64,000 nucleotides of DNA, taken from Oribacterium sp. KHPX15 (lineage in GTDB: Bacteria; Bacillota; Clostridia; Lachnospirales; Lachnospiraceae). Shown piece by piece: positions 16,883 through 25,712 of the stretch (the first letter of the stretch is position 1; each line of letters begins with the position of its first letter). The translations under genes were made by a program, and so were the position numbers. The stretch is taken from assembly GCF_900107835.1 (NCBI RefSeq), contig NZ_FNRG01000004.1, positions 152,772 through 216,771 of the forward strand, written 5' to 3'. The notes beneath the pieces are model-generated. The model had not been told where the DNA came from and did no database searches. It saw only the letters and a program-made list of their open reading frames with translations.

Positions 16883-18022
16883 TTACGATGTTTTTTTAAG
16901 TTTGCTGATCAATCCGGAAATAAGTATTCCTGTCAGCAGCCAGACTACGCTTGTAATAACCGCTCCGGGTAAAAATGATTTACCATGAGATGCCATATAA
17001 AACCAGCGTCCCGGGAATATAATCGAAAGATTTTCCCAGAAACCTGCCCAATCCGGAAGTCTGAAGAGCAGTCCGGACATAAGAGATGCGGTTAATGTGA
17101 TAACCGGAGCTGACAGAACCAGAACTGAGAAATTACCGGAAAGAGAGCATACAACCAAAGCGATTCCGCTTGCTCCGATTGAGTAAACAATATAAGCAAG
17201 TAAAATCAAAAGAAAAGAACGAACATCGCTTGTCTCTTTGTATAAAACAGGAATTAATCCGATCGAAGCAAGCATCATGCCGGGTAATGCCTGAGCAATG
17301 AACATCAGGGCTATATTGGCGCCCCGCCCGACGGCTCTTCGAATCAACTGTCCGCTTCCGTAATTACACATCCACGTTCCGCTGATAATTATATAAAACA
17401 GGGATAATGCTGCGTACCATCGGATACCTGTGCACATATTGTCTTCTTCATCAGTTTCCTCAGCAGTGTCTACCAGATATGCTTCTACATCCAGAAGAGA
17501 TCCTTTATCCCATATTTCGGAAGTATTTTGGCGAAACCGGGCAAGCTCCTCTTCATCAGCCTTGGCAATTTCAACCAGACGTGATTCAATAAGGGCTTCA
17601 ATCCATATTTTTATGGCATCATTAATAACTGTTTCGGTAAAGGATTCCAGTTCCATACTGTCAGACATGACAGTAACGGAAATCAGAGAATTATAGTCAC
17701 CTTTCCGGATTTTATCCGAAAAATCCTCCTTTATTACAACTATTCCATGAGCTCTGTTTTTGGCTATGGCATCATTTGCGTCATCCAATGTTGAAAGATA
17801 AAAATCATACGATTCTTCACTTAACAATACATTGATAAATTCTTCACCCCAAACGCCTTCATCATTGTTTACAATGGCAATCGGAACAGAAGTATTGTTT
17901 TCGCCTGTATTTAGCGTGGAGATATAAAATGAAACAATCGCGATAATGATCAAAACAGAAAGAGATGTATAGTCTGTAATAAGTGCTCTTGTACGGCCTT
18001 TAAACAGAGATGCGTAATTCAT
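16883..18022 (-). CDS. ABC-2 type permease, second of pair
   Basis: 379 residues of the ABC-2 membrane family. One TM (~residues 20-40) is followed by a ~150-residue extracellular domain (GENNTSVPIAIVNNDEGVWG, HGIVVIKEDFSDKIRKGDYN) and a block of about six hydrophobic segments (residues ~200-375). The start is the ATG of an ATGA overlap with the preceding gene's stop, which indicates translational coupling; a longer reading frame upstream lies wholly inside that gene. It forms a permease pair with its neighbour, but the operon has no ATPase. A partner could be the orphan ATPase at 11291. Confidence 0.88.
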   Translation of the reverse strand: MNYASLFKGRTRALITDYTSLSVLIIIAIVSFYISTLNTGENNTSVPIAIVNNDEGVWGEEFINVLLSEESYDFYLSTLDDANDAIAKNRAHGIVVIKEDFSDKIRKGDYNSLISVTVMSDSMELESFTETVINDAIKIWIEALIESRLVEIAKADEEELARFRQNTSEIWDKGSLLDVEAYLVDTAEETDEEDNMCTGIRWYAALSLFYIIISGTWMCNYGSGQLIRRAVGRGANIALMFIAQALPGMMLASIGLIPVLYKETSDVRSFLLILLAYIVYSIGASGIALVVCSLSGNFSVLVLSAPVITLTASLMSGLLFRLPDWAGFWENLSIIFPGRWFYMASHGKSFLPGAVITSVVWLLTGILISGLISKLKKTS

Positions 18023-19230
18023 TCTTTGCACCCCCTTATCATATAAACGGTAAACCCTGAAATCACAAAAACGATACACATGAATACCAGCATCATGATA
18101 TCCATCGTGAACCTTTCTTCAACCATTTTATAAAGGGCATTGGAAAAAATGCTTATGCTGCTTCGAAGAGGAGATATTTCCATAAGAAAAGCAATCGTTT
18201 TGGGATAATCGGTACTGCGGGACATAAAGAAAACACCCGCCATGGAAACAAAACCAAAATAAAGCCCTGCCCAAAGAGCAGAATGTCCGTTTTTGAAAAC
18301 AGATCCGAAAAAGATTGCCAGGGCACTGAAGGTTAATGCGGTTAAGAGCATAGCAGGAAAAACAGTTAATGCAAGCTGAATCGGTACATTACGTATAATT
18401 CGTGCTACCGGGTACATTATAAGGAAAGTACCCATGATAAGGATAGTGCCTGAAATCAAACGTGCAAAATAAAATCCGGCAAGACTGCCTGCAGATATTT
18501 TTCTCTTTTTAAATGTTCCGGATACATCGATACCGGTTAAGTATATTATGGGAAAAGATGCAAAATAAGCACAGACAGCAAACAGGGAACCAACAATGAA
18601 TCTTAAATAATAATCATTTCCGGGAGAAAAGACTCCCTTCTTTCCTATGATACGGCCACGATTAAGGTGGACATTCAGGAGATCATAGCTTCCTTCTTCC
18701 CACAAGGTTAATATCTCGTCATCGGTTATTCCTTTGTTTCTTCCGATATCGGCAGCAATATATACTATTCGTATTCCCTGCCCGAACACAGACATTGTAC
18801 TTTTAAAGGATGAATAAAATATTAAAGCATCAAAGGAATGCTCTTTTGAATAATAATATTCCAATTCTGCCTTTTCTCCCGACATGGAAGTATAATAAGT
18901 ATTTTCCGGAATATGAAGGAAAACGGCAACTTTCCCTTCTTTAACAAGATTCATTCCTGTTTCCATGTCTTTGACAGGGTAAACCACAGCCCTGCCGTCA
19001 CTTACTTCGGGAGCAATGATCAGATTTAATAATTCACTTGTTTTCTCTGCAGAATCTTCATTATAGATTGCACATGCAATTTTATTGCCGTTATCTGCAC
19101 TTATAACCGGTATAAGAAAGGTTGCAAACAGCAATAAAACAGGGACCGGCGATAACATTGCGAGTATCACCGTTTTCCCATGACCAAATAGTCTTTTTAT
19201 ATCATATAAGATGAGCATAAAAGGCTTCAT
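18019..19230 (-). CDS. ABC-2 type permease, first of pair
   Basis: About 403 residues. The layout matches its neighbour: an N-terminal LYDIKRLFGHGKTVILAMLSP segment entering TM1, an extracellular domain (IACAIYNEDSAEKTSELL, VAVFLHIPENTYYTS) and about six further TM segments. The start is uncertain: the chosen ATG (19230) has GGGGGG 11 nt upstream and gives the family-like start, but in-frame candidates run up to TTG 19284. It sits between the paralogue of the prion-like protein (2-60 nt upstream depending on start) and the second permease (4-nt overlap). Confidence 0.87.
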   Translation of the reverse strand: MKPFMLILYDIKRLFGHGKTVILAMLSPVPVLLLFATFLIPVISADNGNKIACAIYNEDSAEKTSELLNLIIAPEVSDGRAVVYPVKDMETGMNLVKEGKVAVFLHIPENTYYTSMSGEKAELEYYYSKEHSFDALIFYSSFKSTMSVFGQGIRIVYIAADIGRNKGITDDEILTLWEEGSYDLLNVHLNRGRIIGKKGVFSPGNDYYLRFIVGSLFAVCAYFASFPIIYLTGIDVSGTFKKRKISAGSLAGFYFARLISGTILIMGTFLIMYPVARIIRNVPIQLALTVFPAMLLTALTFSALAIFFGSVFKNGHSALWAGLYFGFVSMAGVFFMSRSTDYPKTIAFLMEISPLRSSISIFSNALYKMVEERFTMDIMMLVFMCIVFVISGFTVYMIRGCKE

Positions 19231-19285
19231 TCGATAACATGCCCCCCTGTCAAGTTTAATCATTCTGTCCATAAGAAACAGCAAC

Positions 19286-20773
19286 CTACAACAAATCTAA
19301 AATCCCTGCTTTTTTAATCATAAGGATGAATACCTGCGCCAGACTGTATACTGAATTGTCCATATTCACTTTTAAAGTATCACCCGTATCCAGTGCTGCT
19401 TTTAAATCCTCAAGGTTTGTTCCGCAATCAATACCTGACTCAGGCAGGAAAACGGGGGGAGTAATCTTGTTTGTCTCAAGAGGTCCCCTGGTCATGGAAG
19501 AAGTAATGTCGACCGATACCTTATCACTTTTTAATGTTGTTGTTTTCGTTCCGTTACCAAGTACGGAAGTTTCTTTAATCGTACCTGTCATAAAGTTTCC
19601 GGTAATAGAAGTAATATCATCAGACGAAGGTTTATTTGATGATATCTCAAAAGTTCCGTTTATTTCTTTGGAAGAACCTGACTGATTTACTTCCTGAAGA
19701 ATTGTAACGAAGAAGCCATCGAAATCACACTTGTTGGTCATGCTGTATTCTCCGCTGCCTGTGCAGATGACGCTTTCTTCATAGTAGGAATCATCACCGG
19801 TTGAATCACAGTCAATTATCATTTGTTTTTCGGATCCCTTTTTATAATAGTTGATTTCATACTTACAGGTTTCCTGATCAAGAGTAACATCTGCAATAAT
19901 GGCAACAGGCGTTCCTTTATAACTGTATGTTGTCATAGTGATTTCCATGTCACCGTCATTCTGGGTGTATGAATCGATAAGCCTGTTAAATTTGCTAGTA
20001 TCATTTTCATCGAGGTCAATTATTTCTTTGTATATGAGATCGCTGAGACCACTAATCAGGTTAACAGCGTTATCATCGGATACGGTTACTGAAACAGTAT
20101 TGCATTCCTTTTCTTCACCTAAAATAATGTAGCCTGCTTTTGATTTTATAAAGTCTTTTTCCGTTAAACCTGAGAGAGCGGTTTCAATAAAGTTATTCAA
20201 TTCCTGATCCCAGTCAGTTTCTTCACGTTTATCTGATTCCATTATCATCTTGGCATAACGTTCTATTGCTCCAACGTTTTTAAGACTTTCCTGAGCTGAT
20301 GAATCCATTTGATATCTTATCATCGGGGAACCGGGATCCATAGGGACAAAGATAAACTGATCTCCGGAAAAATACATACTTCCCGTACCAAGCGGGTTTC
20401 CACTGACAGAGGCTGTAATATCATATGCAGCATCACCATTATCTGCATTATAACTGTATGTCTGTTCCAACACCAGGTCATATGCAGGCATGGTATCGGA
20501 CGAAAAACGCGTAGTCCTTGTGCAGGTATGAGATTTGTCGGTATCATCGATTCCAAAATGGACCAAAGCATCCATAGGGATTGAACCGATATTTGAAATT
20601 TCTTTATTTATATTTTTGGAAACTCCAACAACATTTTCAGCAAAAGCCTTCCTGGGATTTTTGAAAATACCGCTGTTAATGATAAATACAACACCGCCGG
20701 TAAGAAGTGCTGCCAGTAAAATAATAAAGATGATTATCTTGACGGTAATGCCGCCATTTTTATTCTCTTTCAT
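19286..20773 (-). CDS. Membrane-anchored paralogue of the 9073 protein, no zinc ribbon
   Basis: 495 residues: a short basic N-terminus, one TM helix (~12-33), then an extracellular region that aligns along its length with that of the 9073-11193 product (KNPRKAFAENVVGVS versus KDPKTQFSENVVMVT; SPMIRYQMD versus SPMVRYELD; PESGIDC versus AESGIDC). The zinc ribbon and Q/N repeat are missing. The ATG overlaps the stop of the glycosyltransferase by 4 nt and has no good ribosome site, so translation is probably coupled. Its place in an operon with ABC-2 permeases suggests a transporter-associated envelope protein. Confidence 0.86.
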   Translation of the reverse strand: MKENKNGGITVKIIIFIILLAALLTGGVVFIINSGIFKNPRKAFAENVVGVSKNINKEISNIGSIPMDALVHFGIDDTDKSHTCTRTTRFSSDTMPAYDLVLEQTYSYNADNGDAAYDITASVSGNPLGTGSMYFSGDQFIFVPMDPGSPMIRYQMDSSAQESLKNVGAIERYAKMIMESDKREETDWDQELNNFIETALSGLTEKDFIKSKAGYIILGEEKECNTVSVTVSDDNAVNLISGLSDLIYKEIIDLDENDTSKFNRLIDSYTQNDGDMEITMTTYSYKGTPVAIIADVTLDQETCKYEINYYKKGSEKQMIIDCDSTGDDSYYEESVICTGSGEYSMTNKCDFDGFFVTILQEVNQSGSSKEINGTFEISSNKPSSDDITSITGNFMTGTIKETSVLGNGTKTTTLKSDKVSVDITSSMTRGPLETNKITPPVFLPESGIDCGTNLEDLKAALDTGDTLKVNMDNSVYSLAQVFILMIKKAGILDLL

Positions 20774-21783
20774 ATGGCTTTTATTATATCATAAATTGCC
20801 GAAAGTCTTTGTCCTGTCCTGGAGAAATCTCTTTCCAGAGCTGTTTTTCCGGCTTCCTTTACAATGGATTTATCAGTACTGTTCAGGACCTGTTTAAGTA
20901 TCCCCGGCAGCTCGTCATTCTGCTTGAATTTAAATACATTTTTTCCGTTAACAAGCCATCCGTTATATACGGGGATGTCACGGACGATAACCGGTATTTC
21001 ACATGCCATAGCCTCTAAAACAACTATTCCTTCTGTCTCCTCATGACTCATAAAAAGAAATAAATCACAGAAATTATATGCTTTTTTCAATTCTGCGCTG
21101 TCAACGAAACCTGCGAAGATAAGGTTTTCTGGAGACTGTCGGATTTCTTTTCTAACCCGAGCAGGAACAAGAACGGAAGGTGTATAACCAAACCAGATAA
21201 AAGAATAGTCAGGGTTATTCCTGGCAAGTTCAATGAATTCCGTAATACCCTTTCTCTCCATATAATGTCCTACACTCATTATCACTTTTTTATCATCCGG
21301 CAGATTATACTTTTTCAGAAACTCCTTTTTCTGAATCAGATTAAGTTCCTTCTCTTTCCTCCAGTAATATGTATCTATACCGTTTGACAAAGCATAAACA
21401 GGCTTTTTGATATTGTATCCTTCCAACAGTGACTTCGAATATTCAGTAGGGGTGATAACAGCATCACCGAGTCCATAGCAAAAAACTATCCATTGCTTAA
21501 AAACCGGTGCCAAAAAATTGGAACCTACAAAAGAGTTTTTAAAATCCTCCATTGTTGAATGACCGTAATATAATACTTTTTTGCCCAATGCTTTAGCCCT
21601 TACAGCCATGAAAACACTATCGGGAAAAACCGTATTGATATGAACAATATCGGATTGTTTTAAGCCGGATTTGTTTACAGATATACCTTGTTTTTCCAGC
21701 ATGGAGATCTGGTGATATACCGCTTTCCCCACGCCGCTCTTTTTTGTGAGATTAATCCCACCCATATATACAAAAGTTTTCAT
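20770..21783 (-). CDS. Glycosyltransferase family 4 (GT-B)
   Basis: About 337 residues. The C-terminal Rossmann half carries the GT4 signature: VIMSVGHYMERKGITEFIEL, then LIFAGFVDSAELKKAY, then a donor-binding E-x7-E (HEETEGIVVLEAMACEIPVIV). The N-terminal half includes the glycine-rich MGGINLTKKSGVGKAV. Sugar donor and acceptor cannot be read from sequence; lipid or surface-polymer glycosylation is likely. The start at 21783 fits the family; an upstream ATG (21834) adds 17 unrelated residues, and no strong ribosome site marks either. First gene of a four-gene minus-strand operon. Confidence 0.9.
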   Translation of the reverse strand: MKTFVYMGGINLTKKSGVGKAVYHQISMLEKQGISVNKSGLKQSDIVHINTVFPDSVFMAVRAKALGKKVLYYGHSTMEDFKNSFVGSNFLAPVFKQWIVFCYGLGDAVITPTEYSKSLLEGYNIKKPVYALSNGIDTYYWRKEKELNLIQKKEFLKKYNLPDDKKVIMSVGHYMERKGITEFIELARNNPDYSFIWFGYTPSVLVPARVRKEIRQSPENLIFAGFVDSAELKKAYNFCDLFLFMSHEETEGIVVLEAMACEIPVIVRDIPVYNGWLVNGKNVFKFKQNDELPGILKQVLNSTDKSIVKEAGKTALERDFSRTGQRLSAIYDIIKAI

Positions 21784-21856
21784 ATTGTTATCATGCATCA
21801 TAGTAAATATAATACTATTCTTTTCCTCTATCAAACACCCCCATCTGCAAATTCCG

Positions 21857-21893
21857 GTAACAGATCCCCCTGGTCCACCGGGTGAACTGTTAC
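21857..21893 (-). repeat. Copy of dispersed palindromic element (right arm intact)
   Basis: 21869-21893 read on the minus strand matches the left terminal repeat of the 32579-32980 element at 24 of 25 bases. A short opposite arm (GTAACAG) begins at 21857, so the copy is a ~37-bp imperfect palindrome. It lies in the divergent gap between the glycosyltransferase and the LTA-synthase-like gene. Confidence 0.65.
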
Positions 21894-21965
21894 AAAATCC
21901 AAAAAGGATTGAGAATAATAATTCTTAATGATAATATTACTTCACCACCAAAAGGATTACTGATT

Positions 21966-24242
21966 ATGGTCGACAGTAAAAAAACTGACAATGATAAATC
22001 ATATAAAAAATCGAAGGATTTTTCACGGAAAATAAAGCAGGGAATCTGCGATCTCCTGCCTTATTTTTGTGTTTTTTCCATATCTATTATTGTTTGGGAA
22101 CTGATTCTTCGTTTTCAAATGGGGCAGGGATTCTCAAAAGAAAACCTTTTCTTTCTTTTTTTTGTTCCTGCCGAAGCTCTTGCTCTGACTGTTATCAACG
22201 GACTGTTTCCTCAAAAAATCAATCGGATTCTTTTTCCGTTAAGTCTTTTAATCATATCCTTTTATTACGATATTCAACTGGTGTATTTTCGAATCTTTGG
22301 TTCATTTTTTTCTGTATCCATGATGGAAATGGGAGAGGAATCCGTAGTCAATTTCGGTTGGGCAATTGGAGAAGTTCTGCAGAAATCCCTTGGATACATG
22401 GCACTTTTACTTTTTCCTGTAGTAGTTGTAACCGCACTGTGTCTGACTAAACGAATAAAAGGCAATCCATACCCTCCGGTTCTTCATCTGATCATGATTC
22501 CCCCGGTAATCATATTATGGATCCTGGGAGCTCAGTGCCTCAGAATAGACGGTACAGCAAAACAAAGTGCATATAATATATTCGTTTCCAATACAAGCGA
22601 CACAGACACTACTTCCTCCAAAGTAGGAAGCATAACAACCTTTACCGTTGAATTGGGCTCTTATTTTTGCGGCTTCGGAAGAAGTGACTCATTTAAAACC
22701 GATAATTCTCTCTATGAGGGTCTGATGCTCAATGATGAAATATTATTCGACAACAATGCCGCAGCTAAAATCAATAAGAGTTTTGATTTTGATGAACTGG
22801 CAAAAAACAGCGGCGACGATTCTATTCATGAACTGTATGATTATGTGGGAAACAGAATGCCTTCTTATACCAATGAATATACCGGCATAATGAAAGGTTA
22901 TAATGTTATTTTTATCTGCGCTGAAGGTCTCTGGACATACGGAATCAATGAAAAAGTAACTCCAACTATTTATGAGATGGCAAACAGCGGAATAATACTG
23001 ACAAATTATTACAATAGTTTTCGCAATACAACCGTGAATGGAGAGTTCGCTCTTTCAACATCTTTATGGCCCGATGTATCACGTAAGGCCTTAAAGGGCG
23101 TCGATGTCGGAAGTATGCCTCAATCATCCATGTGCTATATGCCCATGGGCCTTGGAAATATCTTTAAAAACGAAGGTGCGCCTTCCTATGCTTTCCATAA
23201 CTATTACGGAAATTATTACCGCAGAAAACAGTCCTGGACCAACCTTGGTTATGAGAATCTGTTTTTTATGGATGACGGAATGACTTTTTCCTCCAGGTGG
23301 CCCGCTTCCGATTATGAACTGATGGAGCAATCAGTTGATAAGTACATTTCGGAAGATCGTTTTTTCACATATTATATGACCTTCAGCGGTCATGGTCCGT
23401 ACAATTCAAGCAATTGCATTTACAATAAAAATATAGAAGAAGTAAAATCCCGGCTCGGTGACGAAGCAGGCAATTACTGTGATGAAGCATTAGGATATCT
23501 TGCAGGCAATCTTGAACTGGAAAAAGGAATTGAATATCTGGTAACCAGGCTTGAAGAAAAAGGGATCCTGGATAACACCTTAATAATGATAACCGGTGAC
23601 CATTATCCATATTATCTCGGAGAGGAAGGAAGAAACCAGCTTGCGGGAAGGGCTATTTCCGATATGGATCTGTATCATTCAACATGTATATTATATACAA
23701 CGGGATTGCCGGAAAAAGTAACATGCGAAACGTATTGCTGTAATATAGATATCGTTCCGACTGTTTTGAATCTTTTGGGAATCGATTATGACTCAAGACT
23801 GTTTATGGGCACAGATGTTTTTTCTCAAGGTATCCACAAAGCTGTTCTTTATAACAAAAGTTTTATTACCGACAAGGTCATTTACAATTCAAAAACCAGA
23901 ACAACAGAATGGAAAATCGACACCGGACAATATAATAAAAAAGACCTTGAGTTATATCTGGACTCAATGAGCGATTTGATAGAATCGGAATACTCCGCAA
24001 GCATAAAGATAATAGAAAATAATTTCTATCACCATTTATGGAAAGATTCAGATTTGATCACAGCCGAAGAGGCTTCAAGCGAGATCAAAAGGGAAGACAA
24101 CGTAAGAGAAGAATTGAAAGGGCTAAGGAAGGATAAAAACCAAAGCAGGGAAGACACAATCAAAGGCGGATTGGAAGAAGCAAAAAAACAGATTGAATTG
24201 TTAAAACAAAAAGGGCAGGAGGATATTGACTCTGATCAATAA
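21966..24242 (+). CDS. LTA synthase-like sulfatase-family protein
   Basis: 758 residues. Five N-terminal TM helices (residues ~30-205) precede an extracellular alkaline-phosphatase/sulfatase-type domain, as in lipoteichoic acid synthase and other phosphoglycerol transferases. Seen: metal ligand Glu in FICAEGLW, the nucleophile Thr in RNTTVNGEFALS, FSGHGPY, and the Asp-His metal pair in MITGDHYPYYLG. The last ~60 residues are a charged Lys/Glu coiled-coil-like tail not found in canonical LtaS. It could polymerise glycerophosphate or decorate another glycan. The ATG at 21966 follows AAAGGA; an earlier in-frame ATG (21882) would span the palindromic repeat. It converges with a glycolipid-type glycosyltransferase. 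Confidence 0.88.
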   Translation: MVDSKKTDNDKSYKKSKDFSRKIKQGICDLLPYFCVFSISIIVWELILRFQMGQGFSKENLFFLFFVPAEALALTVINGLFPQKINRILFPLSLLIISFYYDIQLVYFRIFGSFFSVSMMEMGEESVVNFGWAIGEVLQKSLGYMALLLFPVVVVTALCLTKRIKGNPYPPVLHLIMIPPVIILWILGAQCLRIDGTAKQSAYNIFVSNTSDTDTTSSKVGSITTFTVELGSYFCGFGRSDSFKTDNSLYEGLMLNDEILFDNNAAAKINKSFDFDELAKNSGDDSIHELYDYVGNRMPSYTNEYTGIMKGYNVIFICAEGLWTYGINEKVTPTIYEMANSGIILTNYYNSFRNTTVNGEFALSTSLWPDVSRKALKGVDVGSMPQSSMCYMPMGLGNIFKNEGAPSYAFHNYYGNYYRRKQSWTNLGYENLFFMDDGMTFSSRWPASDYELMEQSVDKYISEDRFFTYYMTFSGHGPYNSSNCIYNKNIEEVKSRLGDEAGNYCDEALGYLAGNLELEKGIEYLVTRLEEKGILDNTLIMITGDHYPYYLGEEGRNQLAGRAISDMDLYHSTCILYTTGLPEKVTCETYCCNIDIVPTVLNLLGIDYDSRLFMGTDVFSQGIHKAVLYNKSFITDKVIYNSKTRTTEWKIDTGQYNKKDLELYLDSMSDLIESEYSASIKIIENNFYHHLWKDSDLITAEEASSEIKREDNVREELKGLRKDKNQSREDTIKGGLEEAKKQIELLKQKGQEDIDSDQ

Positions 24243-24268
24243 TGATCTTATAACCTCCCGCATCTTGT

Positions 24269-24295
24269 AAGCCCGCCTGCCAGGCGGGCTTTTGG
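24269..24295. terminator. Terminator between convergent genes
   Basis: Perfect AAGCCCGCC/GGCGGGCTT stem with a 5-nt loop and TTT on the plus side. It separates the LTA-synthase-like gene from the facing glycosyltransferase. Confidence 0.85.
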
Positions 24296-24301
24296 TATTT
24301 T

Positions 24302-25444
24302 TCATATTTTCTTCAGTTCATATATTTTTTCACATTCTTTTACAAATTTTTCCTGATTATATTTTTCAAACACCATTGTTTTTGCATTCTCTGCGACTGT
24401 TGTTCGTAAATGTTCATCATTTGCCAACAGTCTGAGATATTGTTTGAATTCATCCCGACTATTATACATAAATCCGTTTACAGAATTCGTAATAACCCCA
24501 TCCAGACAGCTGTCATAGCGGCAAAGAACCGGGATTTTGCATGCCATGGCTTCCATATAAGTTAATCCCTGGGATTCACTACGGGACGCATTAACAAATA
24601 TATCACCGGAAACATAATATCGGGGAACCTCGTTAGGATCAATCATCCCGACAAATATCACTCTGTCCGATACCTTTTGCTTCTGAATATATTTTTCTAT
24701 CTTCTTTCTGTGGGGTCCGTCTCCAACTATCATGATACGGTAACCGGACAGTTCTTCATCTCCGATGAAATCAATAAGCTCCTCTATGTTTTTTTCTTTG
24801 GCAACTCTGCCAAGATAGAGCAGGAGGCATTCATTTTCTTTGATTCCATATTTTTCACGAATGGAATTCCTGTATTTGAAGTACTCAGAATCAAAAAAAC
24901 ACTCTCTGATGGCGCTTGGAACAACAAATATATCGGACTTTATATGATATCCTTCAAGTATTTGCCGCATTTTATCAGTCGGTGTTATGAATGCTTTTGT
25001 CTTCCCTGATATCTGTCGTATAATGTTTGGAACAATAGGTCTTACCCATAAATTGCCTAAGGGAAGATAGCGGACATAGTATTTATAAACCGTATGATAA
25101 TGATGCACAATGGGCGTGTTGGTCTTTCTCGCTATATAACATGCGCAGCAAAATGTTGACAGTTCACAATGGGTGTGTATCACATCAGGATTCCATTCAA
25201 TTAATTCTTTAATTATTTTGTATTTCCCGGGAAGAACGAGCCTGGCATGAGGATAAACTATGTCTGCGTTGATAGATGGGACATAATAAAAATCTCCGTC
25301 TTTTCTTTCGGAATGTGTTTGGGAGAGGGTTACGATCCTGACATCGTGTCCATGCTTTTTCAAGCCTTCATATAAGATATTAATGGATGTTACAATTCCG
25401 TTAACTTCGGGATTAAATAAATCTGATGCAATAAGGATTTTCAC
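24302..25444 (-). CDS. Glycosyltransferase family 4, diacylglycerol glucosyltransferase-like
   Basis: 380-residue GT-B enzyme. N-terminal MKILIASDLFNPEVNGIVTS and IHTHCELSTFCCACYIA resemble 1,2-diacylglycerol 3-glucosyltransferases that make glycolipid anchors. The C-terminal half has LLLYLGRVAKEKNIEELI, IVGDGPHRKKIEKY and the donor-site E-x7-E in SRSESQGLTYMEAMACKIPVL. The start is GTG, supported by AAGGGAG 8 nt upstream. With the convergent LTA synthase-like gene it fits a lipoteichoic-acid or glycolipid pathway, although the acceptor is an inference. Confidence 0.9.
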   Translation of the reverse strand: MKILIASDLFNPEVNGIVTSINILYEGLKKHGHDVRIVTLSQTHSERKDGDFYYVPSINADIVYPHARLVLPGKYKIIKELIEWNPDVIHTHCELSTFCCACYIARKTNTPIVHHYHTVYKYYVRYLPLGNLWVRPIVPNIIRQISGKTKAFITPTDKMRQILEGYHIKSDIFVVPSAIRECFFDSEYFKYRNSIREKYGIKENECLLLYLGRVAKEKNIEELIDFIGDEELSGYRIMIVGDGPHRKKIEKYIQKQKVSDRVIFVGMIDPNEVPRYYVSGDIFVNASRSESQGLTYMEAMACKIPVLCRYDSCLDGVITNSVNGFMYNSRDEFKQYLRLLANDEHLRTTVAENAKTMVFEKYNQEKFVKECEKIYELKKI

Positions 25445-25712
25445 AAGGTTCTCCCTTCACTGAAAAGATATAAATCATTTTACTATCATAAACTCTCCAC
25501 AGTCCATACACGGAGTTTGTTCACTTTGGTTTTTACCTTTTCCTTAGTACACATCACCCAACTCCAGGTATACATATACTCAGAACAAGAGAAAAAAGCA
25601 AGCGAAAAAAGCTTTTGTTATTTTTGTTTTCCTTATCCTTTCTGAATGATATAGTAGATACGGTGACTAATGTTCATCGAAAGGAAAAGAAAGAAACAGA
25701 ACGGAGGTAATT

